Shown here piece after piece: positions 25,641 to 39,000 of a stretch of 64,000 nucleotides of DNA (the stretch's first letter is position 1; each line of letters starts with the position of its first letter). Under the pieces are notes generated by a model. It was not told the DNA's origin. It made no database searches and was given only the letters and a program-made list of their open reading frames with translations. The stretch comes from Antennarius striatus (lineage: Eukaryota; Chordata; Actinopteri; Lophiiformes; Antennariidae). The stretch is taken from positions 1,239,501-1,303,500 of the forward strand of contig NC_090794.1 in NCBI RefSeq assembly GCF_040054535.1. The letters are read 5' to 3'. Position numbers and translations under genes: made by a program.

Positions 25641-25964
25641 GCTGCCGATTGTGACAGCTCGGATTCACATGGGTATGGGGGGGCATAGTTTGGCGATGAT
25701 GTCATGCAAAGGCAACCTGGGGGCTTGGGAAGTGAGGAGGAGGAGGTGGGGGTGGGGGTGGGGGGGCGTTTGAGCCACAGGGGCCACTCAAAGTTAACAT
25801 CGCCGCTGCATCTGGGCCAAATCCTTTTCTACAAGTACCCCCCCCACCACCACCACCACAAGTGTGCACAAACCAGGGCTAACTCCTCGCTAACTGGCTA
25901 ACTGGCTTTTATGTCCGGTCTGGCTCCAGTTCTGGTTCCAACATAGTTCTCATCCTGGTCCTGT

Positions 25965-26262
25965 TTATGATCTTAATTCTGATCCTGATTCTGATCCTGA
26001 TCATGTTTCTGATTCTAATCCTAATTCTGATCTTTATCCTGTTTCTGATACTCATTCCGATCCTGATTCTAATCCTGATCTTCTTTCTGATTCTGTTCCT
26101 GATCCTAATCCTGATTCTGTTCCTGATTCTAATCCTGATTCTGATCCTGTTCCTGATTCTAATCCTGATTCTGATCCTGTTCCTGATTCTAATCCTGATT
26201 CTGATCCTGTTCCTAATCCTAATTCTGATCCTGTTCCTAATCCTAATCCCGATTCTGATCCT
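25965..26262. repeat. (CTGATTCTGATC)-type imperfect hexamer array
   Basis: Nearly 300 bp of imperfect CTGATT/CTGATC/CTAATC hexamers with higher-order duplications. It gives artificial Leu-Ile repeats on the plus strand and Ser-Gly-Leu-Glu on the minus strand. Confidence 0.9.
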
Positions 26263-26310
26263 GACGTCCAGAACTGGAGCAGAAACCTCAATAATTCATC
26301 TCTTACACAT

Positions 26311-26414
26311 TTTGTTTACATTGTTGTTTACATTGTTGTTTACATTGTTTACATTGTTGTTTACATTGTTGTTTACATTGTTGTTTACATTGTTGTTTAC
26401 ATTGTTGTTTACAT
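26311..26414. repeat. (TTGTTTACA)n minisatellite
   Basis: About eight or nine copies of TTGTTTACA (often TTGTTTACATTG) directly following the hexamer array. Simple tandem repeat without coding potential. Confidence 0.9.
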
Positions 26415-27539
26415 TCATCCATCTGAAGATTTCTTAGTGACTCATAATTCAAAGCATTTAAAAGATCAATAATCCACCAATCGGAACGCAGCAGAAAGGA
26501 AACCAATCGAATATGAGAAGAATCATCATAAAAATAGGATAAAAAGCCCCGCCTCTGAGAAAGGACAGCCAATCAGGGGCCGCCTCTCATTTCTGAGGGC
26601 GGAGCCTGACTCAAGCTCTTCAGCATTAGACAGATAAAACTAATTTAACTTCAACTCCTGAAGACACTTTGTTATAATTACAGGAAATGTTAAATTAAAT
26701 ATAAATTAAATTCTTGTTCCTACACGCTGGCATCCTGTCCGCGGGTCCCGTGGGACGTGACCCCCCCACCCCGCCCCCTCCTGGGGGACTAATTCGAGGG
26801 GAGGGCCGGAGTGTTTTGTTGCCTGTCAGAAACAATCAGTCCCGGCTCGTTACGTTTACAGCATCGCTGTCGCTGTGGGACCCCGGAGGGACCTGGGACC
26901 CCCCCCCCCCCACCGCCCTCCTGCCCCCCACCCGGGACGGGACAGGAGTCCCGACATTTGCAAAAGTTGATGCCTCAGGATTTTTTTTTTTAACTTCTCC
27001 GGTCCGGGCCGCAACCGGAACCACCGGGACCGGGAATAAAATAAAAAAAAAATGATAATAATAAAATAAAAAATAAATAAAAATAAAATAAAAAATATAT
27101 AAATCAATAAACTGTTGAATAAATGTTCAGGACGGAAATATTTGAGTTTTGTGATGAATAAAAAATAATTTTTCTGCAGAAAAATTGGAGCAGGGTTCGT
27201 TGAATTTACTGGTGAAGCCGTCCCGGGGCGGGGATCCAGTTACAACACAAGTTCCACCGCTTCCACCCACCTGACAGGTGTAGCGCATCACGTGACCATC
27301 ACGTGACCCCCCAACGTAGGTTTGAAACGTAGGAAGGGAACGTCATCAGCACCTCACGCCGCGTGATGCGCATCCAGATGATGGTGACGTCATGATGGAA
27401 TGGAGGGGGGCGGAGTCAACGGTAACGATAAGATAACTACAAGACTTAAAGAATTACTTGCCAAAAAAAAAAAAAATTCCCAGAAACGCTTGCGGGTCCA
27501 GTTTTACCCCCCCCCCCCCTCTCCCCTCTTTGCGCGCTG

Positions 27540-28100
27540 ACTGATCCACGGGGGCTCAGGCGCACTTGAGCGGCGAAGTCAGGGCTAATCCCTGGAAGAG
27601 GGGCAAATCACGGGAGAGGAGCGGGGCAACAATAACCAAGTCAAGCGTGTAAAATGAAAGCGAAATCTCTATTATCACCCCCGCGATTCCCAGCGAGGCG
27701 CGAACACCGGGGTCCGTTTGGGATGCGAGGCAGACGCGCAGGGGAAGAATATGGGGGTCCCCGCGGGCTGGGAGACTCACACGACGAAAAGGGCAATATT
27801 CTGGAGAAAAGGGGGTAGAAGAAAAGCCCCTCTCCCATCCCGACATAACCATTAAATGCAGTCTGACTTTATGTTGTATAGAGAGGGGGCAACAAGAAAG
27901 GAGGCACAGTTCTCCCCTGAAAGAATGAGGTTTTGGGCGGATTAGGGACGGCCCGGAGGATGAAGAATAACTTCTGCATAACTTTACAGCTATCCCCCCC
28001 CCCCGCGCCAAGAGCCAAGTTTAAGGAGTTTAAAGCTCAGATGGGGTGGAACCGGTCCCGATTCGGGGGCGACAAATCTTTATTATTGGCTGGGAATATT
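27540..28100. promoter_or_regulatory. candidate enhancer block upstream of ostm1
   Basis: A non-repetitive stretch of balanced composition with motifs such as GGGCTAATCCC (bicoid/OTX-like TAATCC, near 27,583), AACAATAACC (SOX-like) and CCATTAAATGC. It overlaps an open frame that has no splice sites or domain. Its place in the desert suggests regulation of nr2e1 rather than ostm1. Confidence 0.35.
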
Positions 28101-28998
28101 CTTACAATTTACGCGTAACGACCACAACCCATAAATAAATAAATACATGTGTTTATTTTTAAACTACATGGCTTGAATTTTATTCATCCACGTTTTTTTT
28201 AATTCTAAATAAAAAACACAAATTTGTTTATTTCTGCTTCTTTTCTTTTTTTTTAAATTTAAATTAAATAAAGTTGCTGCAGATGTAAAAACCAGTCAGA
28301 AGTCATCTCTAATTCTGATCAATAGGTTTCCTTTTCTTCTGACCGGTGTCGTCATCAAATCACGAGGGCCTCGGGCCCCCCGCTCCTGAAGGGCCCTCAT
28401 CTTCCCCATCATCTAATTTATGGATCTAATTAGTGATTTTTGTCCTCTTGGTTTCTATATCTGATGCTAATGAAGGCATCTTCTGCCGGCGGACAATAAC
28501 GGACATCTCTCCCGGTAATAATGACGGAACCATTCCACTCGGGGCTCCGCTGATTGAAAGACATGAAAAAAATTTTTTAAGAAAGAAGACCGGAGCGGGA
28601 GGGAGAGTTTAATCCACATCTAACGACCAGATCACGTGGTTATCATCTGGAGTTCATCAGTCATCAATAAATATATGGATTCCAATTTGATTTCATTCTG
28701 AAAAAACTAAAACAAAAACAAAAAAAACAAAAACAGGGTTAAGGATCCAGATCCGGATCCAGATCCAGAGCATTTAGACGCAACATCGAAATTTAGATAT
28801 AAATGTAAATATATTTTAAAAATATACAAATAATAATAATAAACAATACATAAATACTGCTACTAATAATAATTAATAACAACTAAATTCATACAATAAT
28901 AATAATGTGAAATCTTTATTTTTTATATTTAATATTTGTATTTTTATATTTAACGTGTATTCCTGGACAGAACCCGTTTACAATCACGTCTTCCGTCC

Positions 28999-29048
<50 letters not shown>

Positions 29049-29500
29049 TTTGTGAGTGTCGGTGGGGGGGGGGTCATAAATGAACGGGACCATCTGAACA
29101 ATTAGCTGATCTCTGGTCAGTAGAGTTAATGAGCCCCCCTGTTCGCTCTCAGCCCTCATTGGTCAGCGGCGGCGTGCACGCGCGCCTCAGAATAGGCCCT
29201 TAATGCCGTGCGCGCGCCCGCCCCCCTATTTCCATTAGCCGCTGATGACTGCGGGATGGATGCGGGATAGATGCGGGCTGGGAGTTATCAAGAGCCTCTA
29301 ATTTCACATTAACGGCCATTGACTGCTGCCGCTCCGCTGGAGAGGGGGGGCGGGGGGGGCACCACAATTATCACAATCAGGACCGGAGCCCGAACCGATT
29401 ACCGGAATCATCCGATCATTACCGGTGTGAACGGTGTCAAAAACCCGCCAATGACGAGGGAAGCCTCCCCCCAGACACGCACCTGTCACGCACAACGGAG

Positions 29501-29502
<2 letters not shown>

Positions 29503-29573
<71 letters not shown>
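29503..29573. repeat. (GATA)n microsatellite
   Basis: About 17 perfect tetranucleotide units. Confidence 0.97.
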
Positions 29574-30049
29574 GCTTCACACGAAATATAATTGGGGTTT
29601 AATCACGTAGTAAAAATATTGCTTTATTTGGAAGTTTTGCAGCTAAATTTTTCTTATCAAATTATTGACCAACATAATATTCTTTATTATATTTTATTAT
29701 ATAAAATTATATAGTATATAAATTAATACAATACTATATTATCGTATTAATAATATAATAATTATGTTATTAATAATATATTATTAATTTAACATTATTA
29801 TATTAACTCTCAACAATAATTGATATAATACATTATAACTACTTTTTAAAGGAGATATTTTATGCATGGACACATTCTACATCCGACCCTGCCTCACAAA
29901 GGACACCGACATGAAGGCCGCGGGATTCTCGTGACGTGTTCTCGCGAGATCACACTCAGTCACATGATCACGTGCGGCATAAACCCGGAAGTCATGGGAT
30001 GTTTGTGCCGGAGGGAGCGCAGCTGAGAGCCGTCTCCGGGTTTTCCAAC

Positions 30050-30600
30050 ATGTCTCCGGTCAGGATCGCTCCGTTGTCGGTTTCGTTGCTCGTTTTAAGT
30101 CTTTCCGTTACATCCGGTGACGTCATGAACGTCAGTCTTGCGGATTCCGCGGGTAAACAGAGACAAATGCCGGTGGTGTCGCCCGTGTTCCGCCCCGCCG
30201 CGGCTCCGGTGTTCCTCCATCTGCTGTCGTCCTTCCCGGAGGAGCTGGAGATCAGCGGCTACTGCGTGGAGCTGCTGCGGGTCTTCGGCCTCCGCTACGT
30301 GGACTACGTCAACTGCCTGGTCCCCGCCGCCCGGCCCGTTAAAGTCTGCCAGAACTGCTTCTCCCGGTACGCCAGCCTGACGGAGATGTACCGGAACATC
30401 TCCTCGGACGAGGTGCGTTGTCCCTTTCCGGTGTCCGGTCTCGTGACTTCCGGTCTCGTGATGACTGACGCTCGTGCGTCCTCAGGTGGGTCCCGGAAAC
30501 GAGAGCTGCAGCGACAGCCTCCTGAGGAGCGACCGGCTGATGCTGGTGGAGGTTCTGTTCAGCAACCTGGAGGAGCTGTGGAGCAAGTCGGCCTGCAGCA

Positions 30601-30636
<36 letters not shown>

Positions 30637-31401
30637 AGGTCTTCGTTGCAGGTTGATGATGTCATCACCGGTGGGCGTCGCCCTTCTCTCTTCCTCTCCA
30701 GAGTGCATCACCACAGGAGCCCAGAGTCTGACAGGGGACACGCTCTACTTCATGGCCGTCCTCAACCGGACGCTCGCCTGCTTCCAGAGCTACCAGCAGG
30801 TGGGTGGTCGTCCGTCCGACCGTCTGTTCATCCATCCGATCCGTCCAACCGTTCATCCATCCGTCTCCTGCGTCCACACAGAACCACACGGAGCTGTGCC
30901 GCAGCTGTAAGACCTCCTACAGGGACCTGAACGCGCTCTACGGCCGGATGGAGCAGAACGACACCATGTGCATCGACATCGAGGACTCGGTGCGTCGTCG
31001 CGTGGATGGATCTCCAGCGGATGCGTTTCCACGGCGATCAGATTAACCCCAGCAGCTGATGGTTTCCTTTTCTTTTCCAGATGAACATGACCCGCCGGCT
31101 GTGGAGTAAAACCTTCAACTGCTCCGTCCCGCGTGAGGAGACGGTGCCGGTCATCGCCGTCTCCAGCTTCATGCTCTTCCTGCCCATCATCTTCTACCTG
31201 AGCAGCTTCCTCCACTCGGAGCAGAAGAAACGCAAACTCATCCACCGTGAGTGACCCACTTATTTATCTTCATAATTCAACTTAATCTGAAGGATTGGAG
31301 TCAGAAACGGACGGAGGCCAATAAACGTTTGATTTGTCTTGGCAGCCAAAAGAGCGAAGTCGTACGCCAGCCTGATGAACATCCAGGACAAGCAGAGCTG
31401 A
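30050..31401 (+). CDS. ostm1: osteopetrosis-associated transmembrane protein 1
   Basis: Six exons: 30050..30412, 30486..30600, 30702..30799, 30882..30989, 31081..31246 and 31346..31401; 301 residues (human 334). The ATG at 30050 starts a signal peptide ([20 protein letters not shown]). The lumenal part has paired Cys residues ([30 protein letters not shown]) and many N-glycosylation sequons (NVS, NIS, NES, NRT, NHT, NDT, NMT, NCS). One membrane segment lies at about residues 250-272 ([19 protein letters not shown]), followed by a basic cytosolic tail ([14 protein letters not shown]). OSTM1 is the beta subunit of the lysosomal chloride/proton exchanger ClC-7; its loss causes osteopetrosis and lysosomal storage in mammals. 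The glycosylated ectodomain shields ClC-7. Introns are very short (73-110 bp). Neighbour order with nr2e1 matches human 6q21. AATAAA at 31504 is the likely polyadenylation signal. Confidence 0.95.
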
Positions 31402-31519
31402 GGAGGAGGATGGAGGATGAAGAGCGGGGAGGACGGCTTCCTGTACCCCCAGCTAAAAGCCCTGAATGCTAATGCTAACGCTAAACGACGGGTTCACCCC
31501 AAAAATAAAATCCGTGTGA

Positions 31520-34500
31520 AACGGATTCGGGTCATAAATCCATAAATCCAAGAATATTTCATTTTAACGCCACTGGTCAGACGCTGGTTTGTGACGCTTC
31601 CTTCCTGGACTTGAACGCACCACGCGTGTGCGCGCTCACGTGCACACGCACACACGTGCCGCTGTATTTATGGGCTGATAAAAAATGGGATCTCTGTCTC
31701 TAATGTATTTCTGGAAAAAGAGCTGCGAAAAAGGGACCACTTGATGTCCATTAGTGGCGACATGTATCCGATGGAAGAAGCGGGGGTGCGCGTCATGGAT
31801 GGGGGAGACGGGGTGGGGGGTAAAGACATAACACGTAATGTAAAAGCACTCCAGAGCCCCTCAGTGTGAAGTTAGCTGCTCTCAGTCAGTGTTTCTGGTT
31901 GCATAAAGCTTTTAATGCACTTTGTTGTTGTTTCCCACTGATATTTAACTCAAGGCTTCTGACTGCTCCTGCTTTCTTTTTGGGGGTGGGGGGCACACAT
32001 TAATGCGCTGTTACAGATACATTTGCTGTACATACCTAATTATACCCGCAGAAATAAATATTTGTACATCAGAAACAAGCGCGGCTGTTATTCACTCATG
32101 CTATAGCCTAAAATGAGTTTTAGTTACTTTTTTTACTCGATTACATTTTAAATTATACTTTTTTTTTTTCACTCCATTACATTTCAGATTAAAATTAAGC
32201 ATCTCAATTTCATCAAAACATCTCCAACCAGAACCTCTGCCCAAGTCTTTAAGGTCATCTGAACCCAGCTGTGCTCCGATAGGCTGACTCTGGTCATGTG
32301 ACCCTGAACCAGGAAGGCCACACTAATTCTAGAAAGCTTCAGTGTCCTGATTGTTACTGAAGAAAAAAAATATATAAATGACAATTTATCGTTCCTTCCT
32401 TGCTCAACTCATCCAACAATAATAATATTAATGGTAATAATTGTTATATTATTAATAGTAACAATATTATTAATAGTAATAATAAAATTATTGTTATGTT
32501 AATAGTAACAATATTATTAATAACAGTAATAATAAAATTATTGTTATATGATTATTAATATTATTATAGTAATAATAATAGTAATAATAATTATAATAGT
32601 AATTTTAATAATCTGGTAATAATAACAATATTACTTATAATAGTAATACTAATATTTTCCTGTCATTGGCGTCACGCTGAGGGTTCAGTTCGTCCTCCAC
32701 CTGTGGGTTCGCTGCTACTTTAACGTGGATTAAACTGTTTCCCCACACAGGAACGACCTTTTGTTCTGGGCTGTTAATCCGGTTAATCCCGGCGGGATTA
32801 GGATCCCTCAGGAATAATCGCAGCAACACATCCGTTAAACTCCTTTGGCTTCTTGGTCTTGTGGAGTGCGGCCGCCGCCGGCCGTCAACAGCAGTAAGAG
32901 CCTTACCGGCATGCCGAGTCATATGATCCGGTTGCGAACGGTAAAGTGTGCGGCCCCCTGTGGGGGGGCCCCCCCCTGAGGGGCGGGGCCACTGAAAGTC
33001 ACGGAACGACCCGGTTTGGAATTACACGTCAATAAAACCTCGACTATAAAACTCCAGCGACACTTTATGGAGTCGAGTCCTCGTTTGACGACGGAGGCCC
33101 CGCCCCAATGTGAAAGCGAAGTGATCGGCTGTTCTGATTGGTCGTCAATAACCCTGAATAAATAATCAGGAAGCAGAAGTCAAAGTCAACATTTGCATTA
33201 AATGGCTGATTTAACCTCCGCCTGAACCAATAGTGCAGCCCAGCAGTGGCTTAAGGCCTTTAATGCCCTCCATTATTACTGGGGGGACTTTAGAGGGGGG
33301 TGGGGGGCGAGGGGGGCGGGGCTAATCCACTCAGAACTAATGACTCCACTGCAAGTGTGACGGTTTATCTGGAGGAAACCGATGATCGCTTCAGGCTCCG
33401 TCGGATCAACGCCAGGATAGAAACACAACGAAGACAACGAGAATCCATTGATCGATCGATCGATCAATCTGAATCTGGATGTTCCAGTTATCCATGTTTC
33501 TATAACCCTGAAGAATCAGCAGGCGACACGCTGTGATTGGTTCATCTCAGGTGCTCAGTTTGCTGTCGTTTCACATTTATCGTCTTTTGTTCTAAAACTT
33601 ATTGATCACAAATAAACGACCCAGAACTCGATTCGATTGACCACACAATTTAAGAATAAACTCTTTTCTCATTCTTTCTGAACATCGATTGACTTCTGAA
33701 CGAGTCTCGTTGGAACAGAACCGTTCGCATCGGCGCTAACGACAAGCGTGCATCTCTAAAAACCTCCTCAGAGCCCCTCCCCCCTCTGAGGTCAAAGGTC
33801 AGCAGCGATGGGGTCACGCTGAAGGTGGAACGTTTTCTCCACCTTCAGATTTTGACGCTTCAATATTCTCTTTTTTTTGGGGGGGGGGGGGGGGGGGGGG
33901 CTCTGCCATCCTCATCCTCAGGTCGTCATGGCAACATGAGGGAACTGTTAATCAGAAGTTCTTATGCAACACACACACACACACACACACACACTCTAAG
34001 CTGTCAGTTAGTTAACTGGCTCAGATTCTGCTAACCCCCCCCCCCCTCAGCGATGAATATGATGCTTTGTTGAACTTGGAGTAAACATCTGCCCCCCGGG
34101 GGTATTAGCAGCCTCACACACCTCTCTCTGGGGGCACATACGGAGTGAATGGGGCTTATTATACACCTGCAAGTGGGGTCAAAGTCTGTCAATCCGCAGC
34201 TTATGGTTAAAACCTCCTCTTCATCATCTTCATCATCGCTGCACAAAAGGTCTTATGACGAGTCAGCTGTTGGTGACATCACAGCTGCTGGATCAGATGT
34301 CAGGAGCCTTCACCCGGGGCCACTCCAGGCTACTTGAGGAGGGTGGGGGGCCACTCCAGAGGGCAGGAGCGTCTGACCCATACGGGGGTTCTGTTCGGGG
34401 TTTGTTTCTAACGCCATCAGCTTGAAGCGACGCGTCGGGTTCGAGTCGTTCCACTGTGGAGCGGCGGCGGGACGGCAGCGCCCCCTGGTGGCAGCCAGTG

Positions 34501-36050
34501 GGAACGACACCACGGACGCCACATTCAAACAGAAGAACCTCAACGACCCAACAGGCTGAACTGCCCCACAAACAGTCCGGGATTAACCACCTCACTGCCC
34601 AACAGGTCAAAGGTCATATTTAAATTCTGACACTAAAAAGGTCAGAAAATGAAACTAAAGAGGATCTAAACTCACCCGAAACACAAAGAGTGCTTCCACA
34701 GTTTCTATTTAAAGTTCTTTGTTGGATGTATCTGAGCTCATTTTATTCATTTATTCATTGTTGTCGGGGTTAGACGGCGACGGATTAATTAATTATGGGT
34801 TACATTTAGCGCTAAAACGTCATTAATTTATTGCGTTATTGCGTCAGTACATTGAAGAATGTGAAAACCTGGATTTCTCTTTTTGTTGTTTTTTCTTCAC
34901 AATATTATCACTGAATGGCCCAAGAAGTACCAGGCAGGTGGAAAAACTGCCAAATGACAGGTAAACGGGATCAACAACAACAACAACAACAACATACGTC
35001 AAAAACAATTCCAACACAAATCACATTTCCCTTTAAAGCCCCAATGATGAAAGAACTGCCAGAAAACAATCAATTTTTTTTTTGAAAATTAACGGAACCT
35101 TCAGAGAAATTTGACATCAAAAATTATATAAATGAGTTTTGATTTGTAAAATTGTGGCTAAATTCAGAATTATTTTGCACAGAAAATGCAGATGCATGTG
35201 TTTGATTGTATGGGTCAGGTTATTCTAGGAAAAAAATTGGCAAGTTCATGATGTAGAATTCTCAAAATCCTGAAAGTCTGAGTGAATCCAATAAGATATG
35301 TTCGGTTTTCACTTCACAAAATGCATAAATCCCCACAGTCAGACATTAAAACAACCAAAATACCACCCAGCACAGAAATACAGCACCTGCAAAACCTGCC
35401 AGCTGCTTCCCCGTGTTCATGTCTACACGACCTGACTTTAAGTTATTTCACTTAGATTAAAGAGAACCCCAGATTAAATTGAAATGCATGCAATTTTTCC
35501 AAGTTCCTTAATTTCTGTCTCTAAATTAATTTAACAGATAAAAGTTTGTTTTTCTAAATAAGAATTTTGGATTAATCAATGCTTTAAGCAAACTTTAAAC
35601 TCATCCAACTCCAAACCAGGATTCATTAAATTCCCCGTATTCTCAAATATTATATTTGTTGATGCAATCATAGGACGTGTAATTGTGGAGTTGTAAAATT
35701 ATTAATTTTAAAACTACTTATGAAACTTTAGGTCCTAACTTAGGCCAGACTGACGCCGACATTAACAGCGCATTTTAGTTTTAAATCGCTCATATAAGTG
35801 ATAAAATATGTAAAACTGTAACACTGAAGGACACACAGACCCCAGAGAGACGGTATCAGCCCGTTTTGTTCATCTTACAGAACACACGAATCTCCGAGTC
35901 CACTGGAGGCACGTGAAGGCAGCACACGGCGGTCAGCTGACTGTCTCCATAGCAACGGTAGACAACAAACCGCGGCGACACGGAGCGGCTGTTTGTACGT
36001 GTTTCACGTCACGAACCGTCTGCCTGTCGGTAACGGACCCGGAACCGGAC
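31520..36050. other. gene-free junction between ostm1 and drc1
   Basis: No gene recognised. It contains AT-rich tracts with an (AAT)n-like array at about 32,420-32,650, a poly-G run near 33,879-33,900, a (CA)n tract at 33,968-33,993 and non-repetitive text at 32,650-33,300 and 34,050-34,500. A CTCF-like site sits at 34478. The last 150 bp before 36050, with GC-rich sequence, is the probable drc1 promoter. Human orthologues left and right of this interval are on different chromosomes, so a rearrangement point of the ancestral order lies here. Confidence 0.5.
34478..34494 (-). promoter_or_regulatory. CTCF-like site (reverse orientation)
   Basis: The plus strand reads GCGCCCCCTGGTGGCAG, whose complement contains CCACCAGGGGGCGC, the classic vertebrate CTCF core. 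It lies alone in the ostm1-drc1 gap. Occupancy cannot be judged from sequence. Confidence 0.55.
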
Positions 36051-39000
36051 ATGGACGAAGCTACCGGGGCCCCACCGGAGGCGCGCGCTGCTTCCGGGGC
36101 CCCCGAAAAGCTGGGGGCCCCCAGCGGGTAACGGCTAGCTAGCTAGCAGTTGGCTTACCGTGAGCTTTAACGTAGCTAAATACAGAGAGAAATGACTTAG
36201 AAACAGGATGTGACGTATTTAACATGCAACACGTGACCACGGGAACAGGAAGTCACGTGTTAATAAATTATTTTTCATATTTATTCTGCTTATATTTCAT
36301 GTTTAGGACCCCCGCTCAGGAGGTCCAGGGAGAAGCCAGTGTGGAGGCCAATGGGGACATGAGTGAAAAGGTCTCAGCTTTGCTTTAAATCCACTTTTTC
36401 ACGTTATTTTCATCCATTAATATAAAAAAATAATATTTATAAAAAATAAATATGAATAATTTCTAAATAATATTGATGAATAATAATCATTTAAATATAA
36501 ATGATCAGAAAACCCAAAAAGTTATTTTATGAGTTTGTTTTTTGACCCTAAATGTTACATAAAGTTACGTATTTATCAATTCCATCCAAATTAAGTTAAA
36601 AATTTAATTATTATCTATTAAAATCCGGTAGTTAATCCCACACAGGTCCGTCTGTGACGAGAGCAGAACGTACTTTCCCTCATAATAATCCCGTTTACTT
36701 CATTTTGAACATATAATTGAGCACCGTGGGGTGACGTTAATCATCTTTTCCGACAGTCGACTGTCCCTGCAGGAATCATCGACCTGAAGAGACGCCTGCA
36801 GACGTCGGTGACCAACATCCAGACGGCCGCCGACGCCAAGGAGGCGACGCGGCGGTCGGAGACGGAGGAGGCTCTTAGACTCAGGTGAACCCGTGTGGTT
36901 CCTCCTGGCGCGTGTGACGTACCTGCATCCACACCTGACAACTTGCTTCCTGTTTGTCTTCCTGGGTCCAGATTGTTGAAGCTGGAGGATGATGGGAAAT
37001 CCAGCCAGGAGAAACTGGAAGCGATCTCCAGCGGCTGGTCTGCAGCCGAGGAGGAGGTGGTTCCTCAGGAGCTCCAGAAGGCCCTGGACCTCCAGCGGGA
37101 GTCGTGTGCTGCTCTCCAAGAAACCAAACGACAACTGATCAGAGACCTGCAGCAGGTCAACCAATCGATCAGAATCGATCAATATCCAGCAGTATTGACC
37201 TGACGTTTGATGGGTTTACCTGTCGGGTCGGAGCAGGAGCTGAAGGACAAACACGATCGCTTCGTGAAGGACCTGAGGGGGCAGCGGGAGGAGCTGGACC
37301 TGATGATGGAGCGGATGGACGACCACATCCAGACCCTCACCAGGGCCTACAGGGAGGAGATGGTCCAGATGGAGGTAGCGAACACATGCTAACACATGCT
37401 AACACATAGAGGTTGACATGAACCTGGATGCTTCTTTGTTTTGCAGAGACGTTACCTGCAGGAATGTGAAGATCTTCTCACCAGAGATGGCGTCCAGTGG
37501 GAGGAACACCTGAAGGAACTGGCGGACGAAGAGGTTTTCTATTCCATCATGTGACATCTCATGTCATTAGCATTAGCGTTAGCATCATCTATGACCTTCT
37601 AGCGGAACGGGATGTCGCTGAGGAGGAAGACGGTGGAGGAGTACGAAGAGAAGATCCACCATCTGATGCTGGAGAACCTGGATACGGTCAGCACGGCGGA
37701 GGTGGAGCACAACGCCAAAGTCCAGGTGAGCAACTACCCATGATGCACCTCAGGAGATGTGAAGGCGTCCGATCACCTTCGACCTCTCGTGTCTTCAGGC
37801 TGTGGAGAGAGAGAAGCAGCAGATGAACGCCAGCAGGACGATGATGAGGCTCAAAGACGTGAAGCTGAAGGACGCGGCGGCGGTTCAGAAGGTCAACCTG
37901 ACCCACGTGAAGACCCGGATCAGGAGGTGGGACGTGTTCAGAACGGGTAACGGGCTGGAGTCGGTTTCTTATTCCGTCTCTGGATGTTTCAGTCTGGAGA
38001 AGGAAACCAAGAAGCTTCAGGATGAACGTTCCCATCAGGACCGGCGCCTCGCCAAGACTCGCCGGAACGCGACCGAGGAACACCGGCGGAACCTCCGGAA
38101 GATGGAGTTCGTCCAGACGATGTTGCAGTGAGTCCGGTTCCGTCTTCCATCCATCCTCACGCCGGAATCGTCTTTTTGTTAAATCCGTGTTTTCTCCGTT
38201 TCGCCACTCAGGGATGCTTCAGCCGCCGACGGGAGGAAGCTGGAGGCGATGTGGGCGTCGCTGGACGCCGACGTGAAGCGTCTGGCCGAGGCGACCCTGA
38301 CCGTCGGCTCGCTCGTCCGCCAGGAGGTCATGGGTTCGTCCCGGGACGTCCCGTCAGAGGAGGAGGTTCCGCCGCGGGCCGGCTGGTCCGAGCTGGAGGA
38401 GGATGCTGAGAGCGTAACCACGGAAACGCACCAGAGCGACGCCGCCGCGGAGCTGCCGACGGACACGCTGGATCGAGCGAAGGAGCTGTTGTGTGACGAG
38501 GCGGTGCGAAATAAAACCCGACGCGGATTACCCAGCATCCATTGGGACATCTTATCAAGATGCTTGCCTCGGTCACATGACCACCTTCTTAAAGGGGCTG
38601 CTACGTTACAGCTAAACTGAAGCTCCCAGGCGAGCAGAACCAACAAGGAAACAAACGTTAGCGCGATGCTACGACGACGCTGCTAATAAAGTTTTTCCCG
38701 TTTTGTCTCCTTCAGGGTTTCCTGATGGAGGAGAACCTCCTGGACCTCCTGAACCCCATGAGGAAGGAGCAGCAGAGCGTCGTGAAGCTCTGCTCCCTCC
38801 TAAACGTGACTCATTTTTGAATAATCAATCGTTTTAACCCGCAGAACGGACGACTCTCTGAGCCAATCAGGAAGCTCCTTTCTCTTCCAGTCTTTCGGGA
38901 TGAAGGAGGAGGATCTACCCCGACTGGTTCTGTTCCTGCTGCAGCGCCGTGAGGAAGAGGAGGCGTCGACTTCTTCATCGTCTGACCTCGGCGATCCCAA

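Larger units (their letters stand above)
19711..29935. other. gene-free interval between nr2e1 and ostm1
   Basis: About 10 kb with no protein family I recognise. It alternates simple repeats (listed separately) with non-repetitive blocks at about 20,470-20,760, 22,480-23,100, 25,050-25,640, 27,540-28,100, 28,370-28,570 and 29,090-29,330. These blocks carry SOX-type (ACAATGG) and homeobox-type (TTAATTAGG) cores and look like regulatory sequence of the nr2e1 domain. The 151-codon open frame at 27,556-28,011 (minus) lies in such a block and shows no gene structure. Confidence 0.5.

Noticed and set aside
25967-26437. 156-codon open frame of Leu/Ile repeats
   Set aside because: Direct translation of a CTGATT-type hexamer array.
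27556-28011. 151-codon open frame on the minus strand
   Set aside because: No recognisable domain, no splice context, low-complexity Ser/Pro/Leu composition; lies in a non-coding block.
33450-33475. GATC-rich palindromic run (ATCGATCGATCGATC)
   Set aside because: Short simple repeat; no further structure around it.
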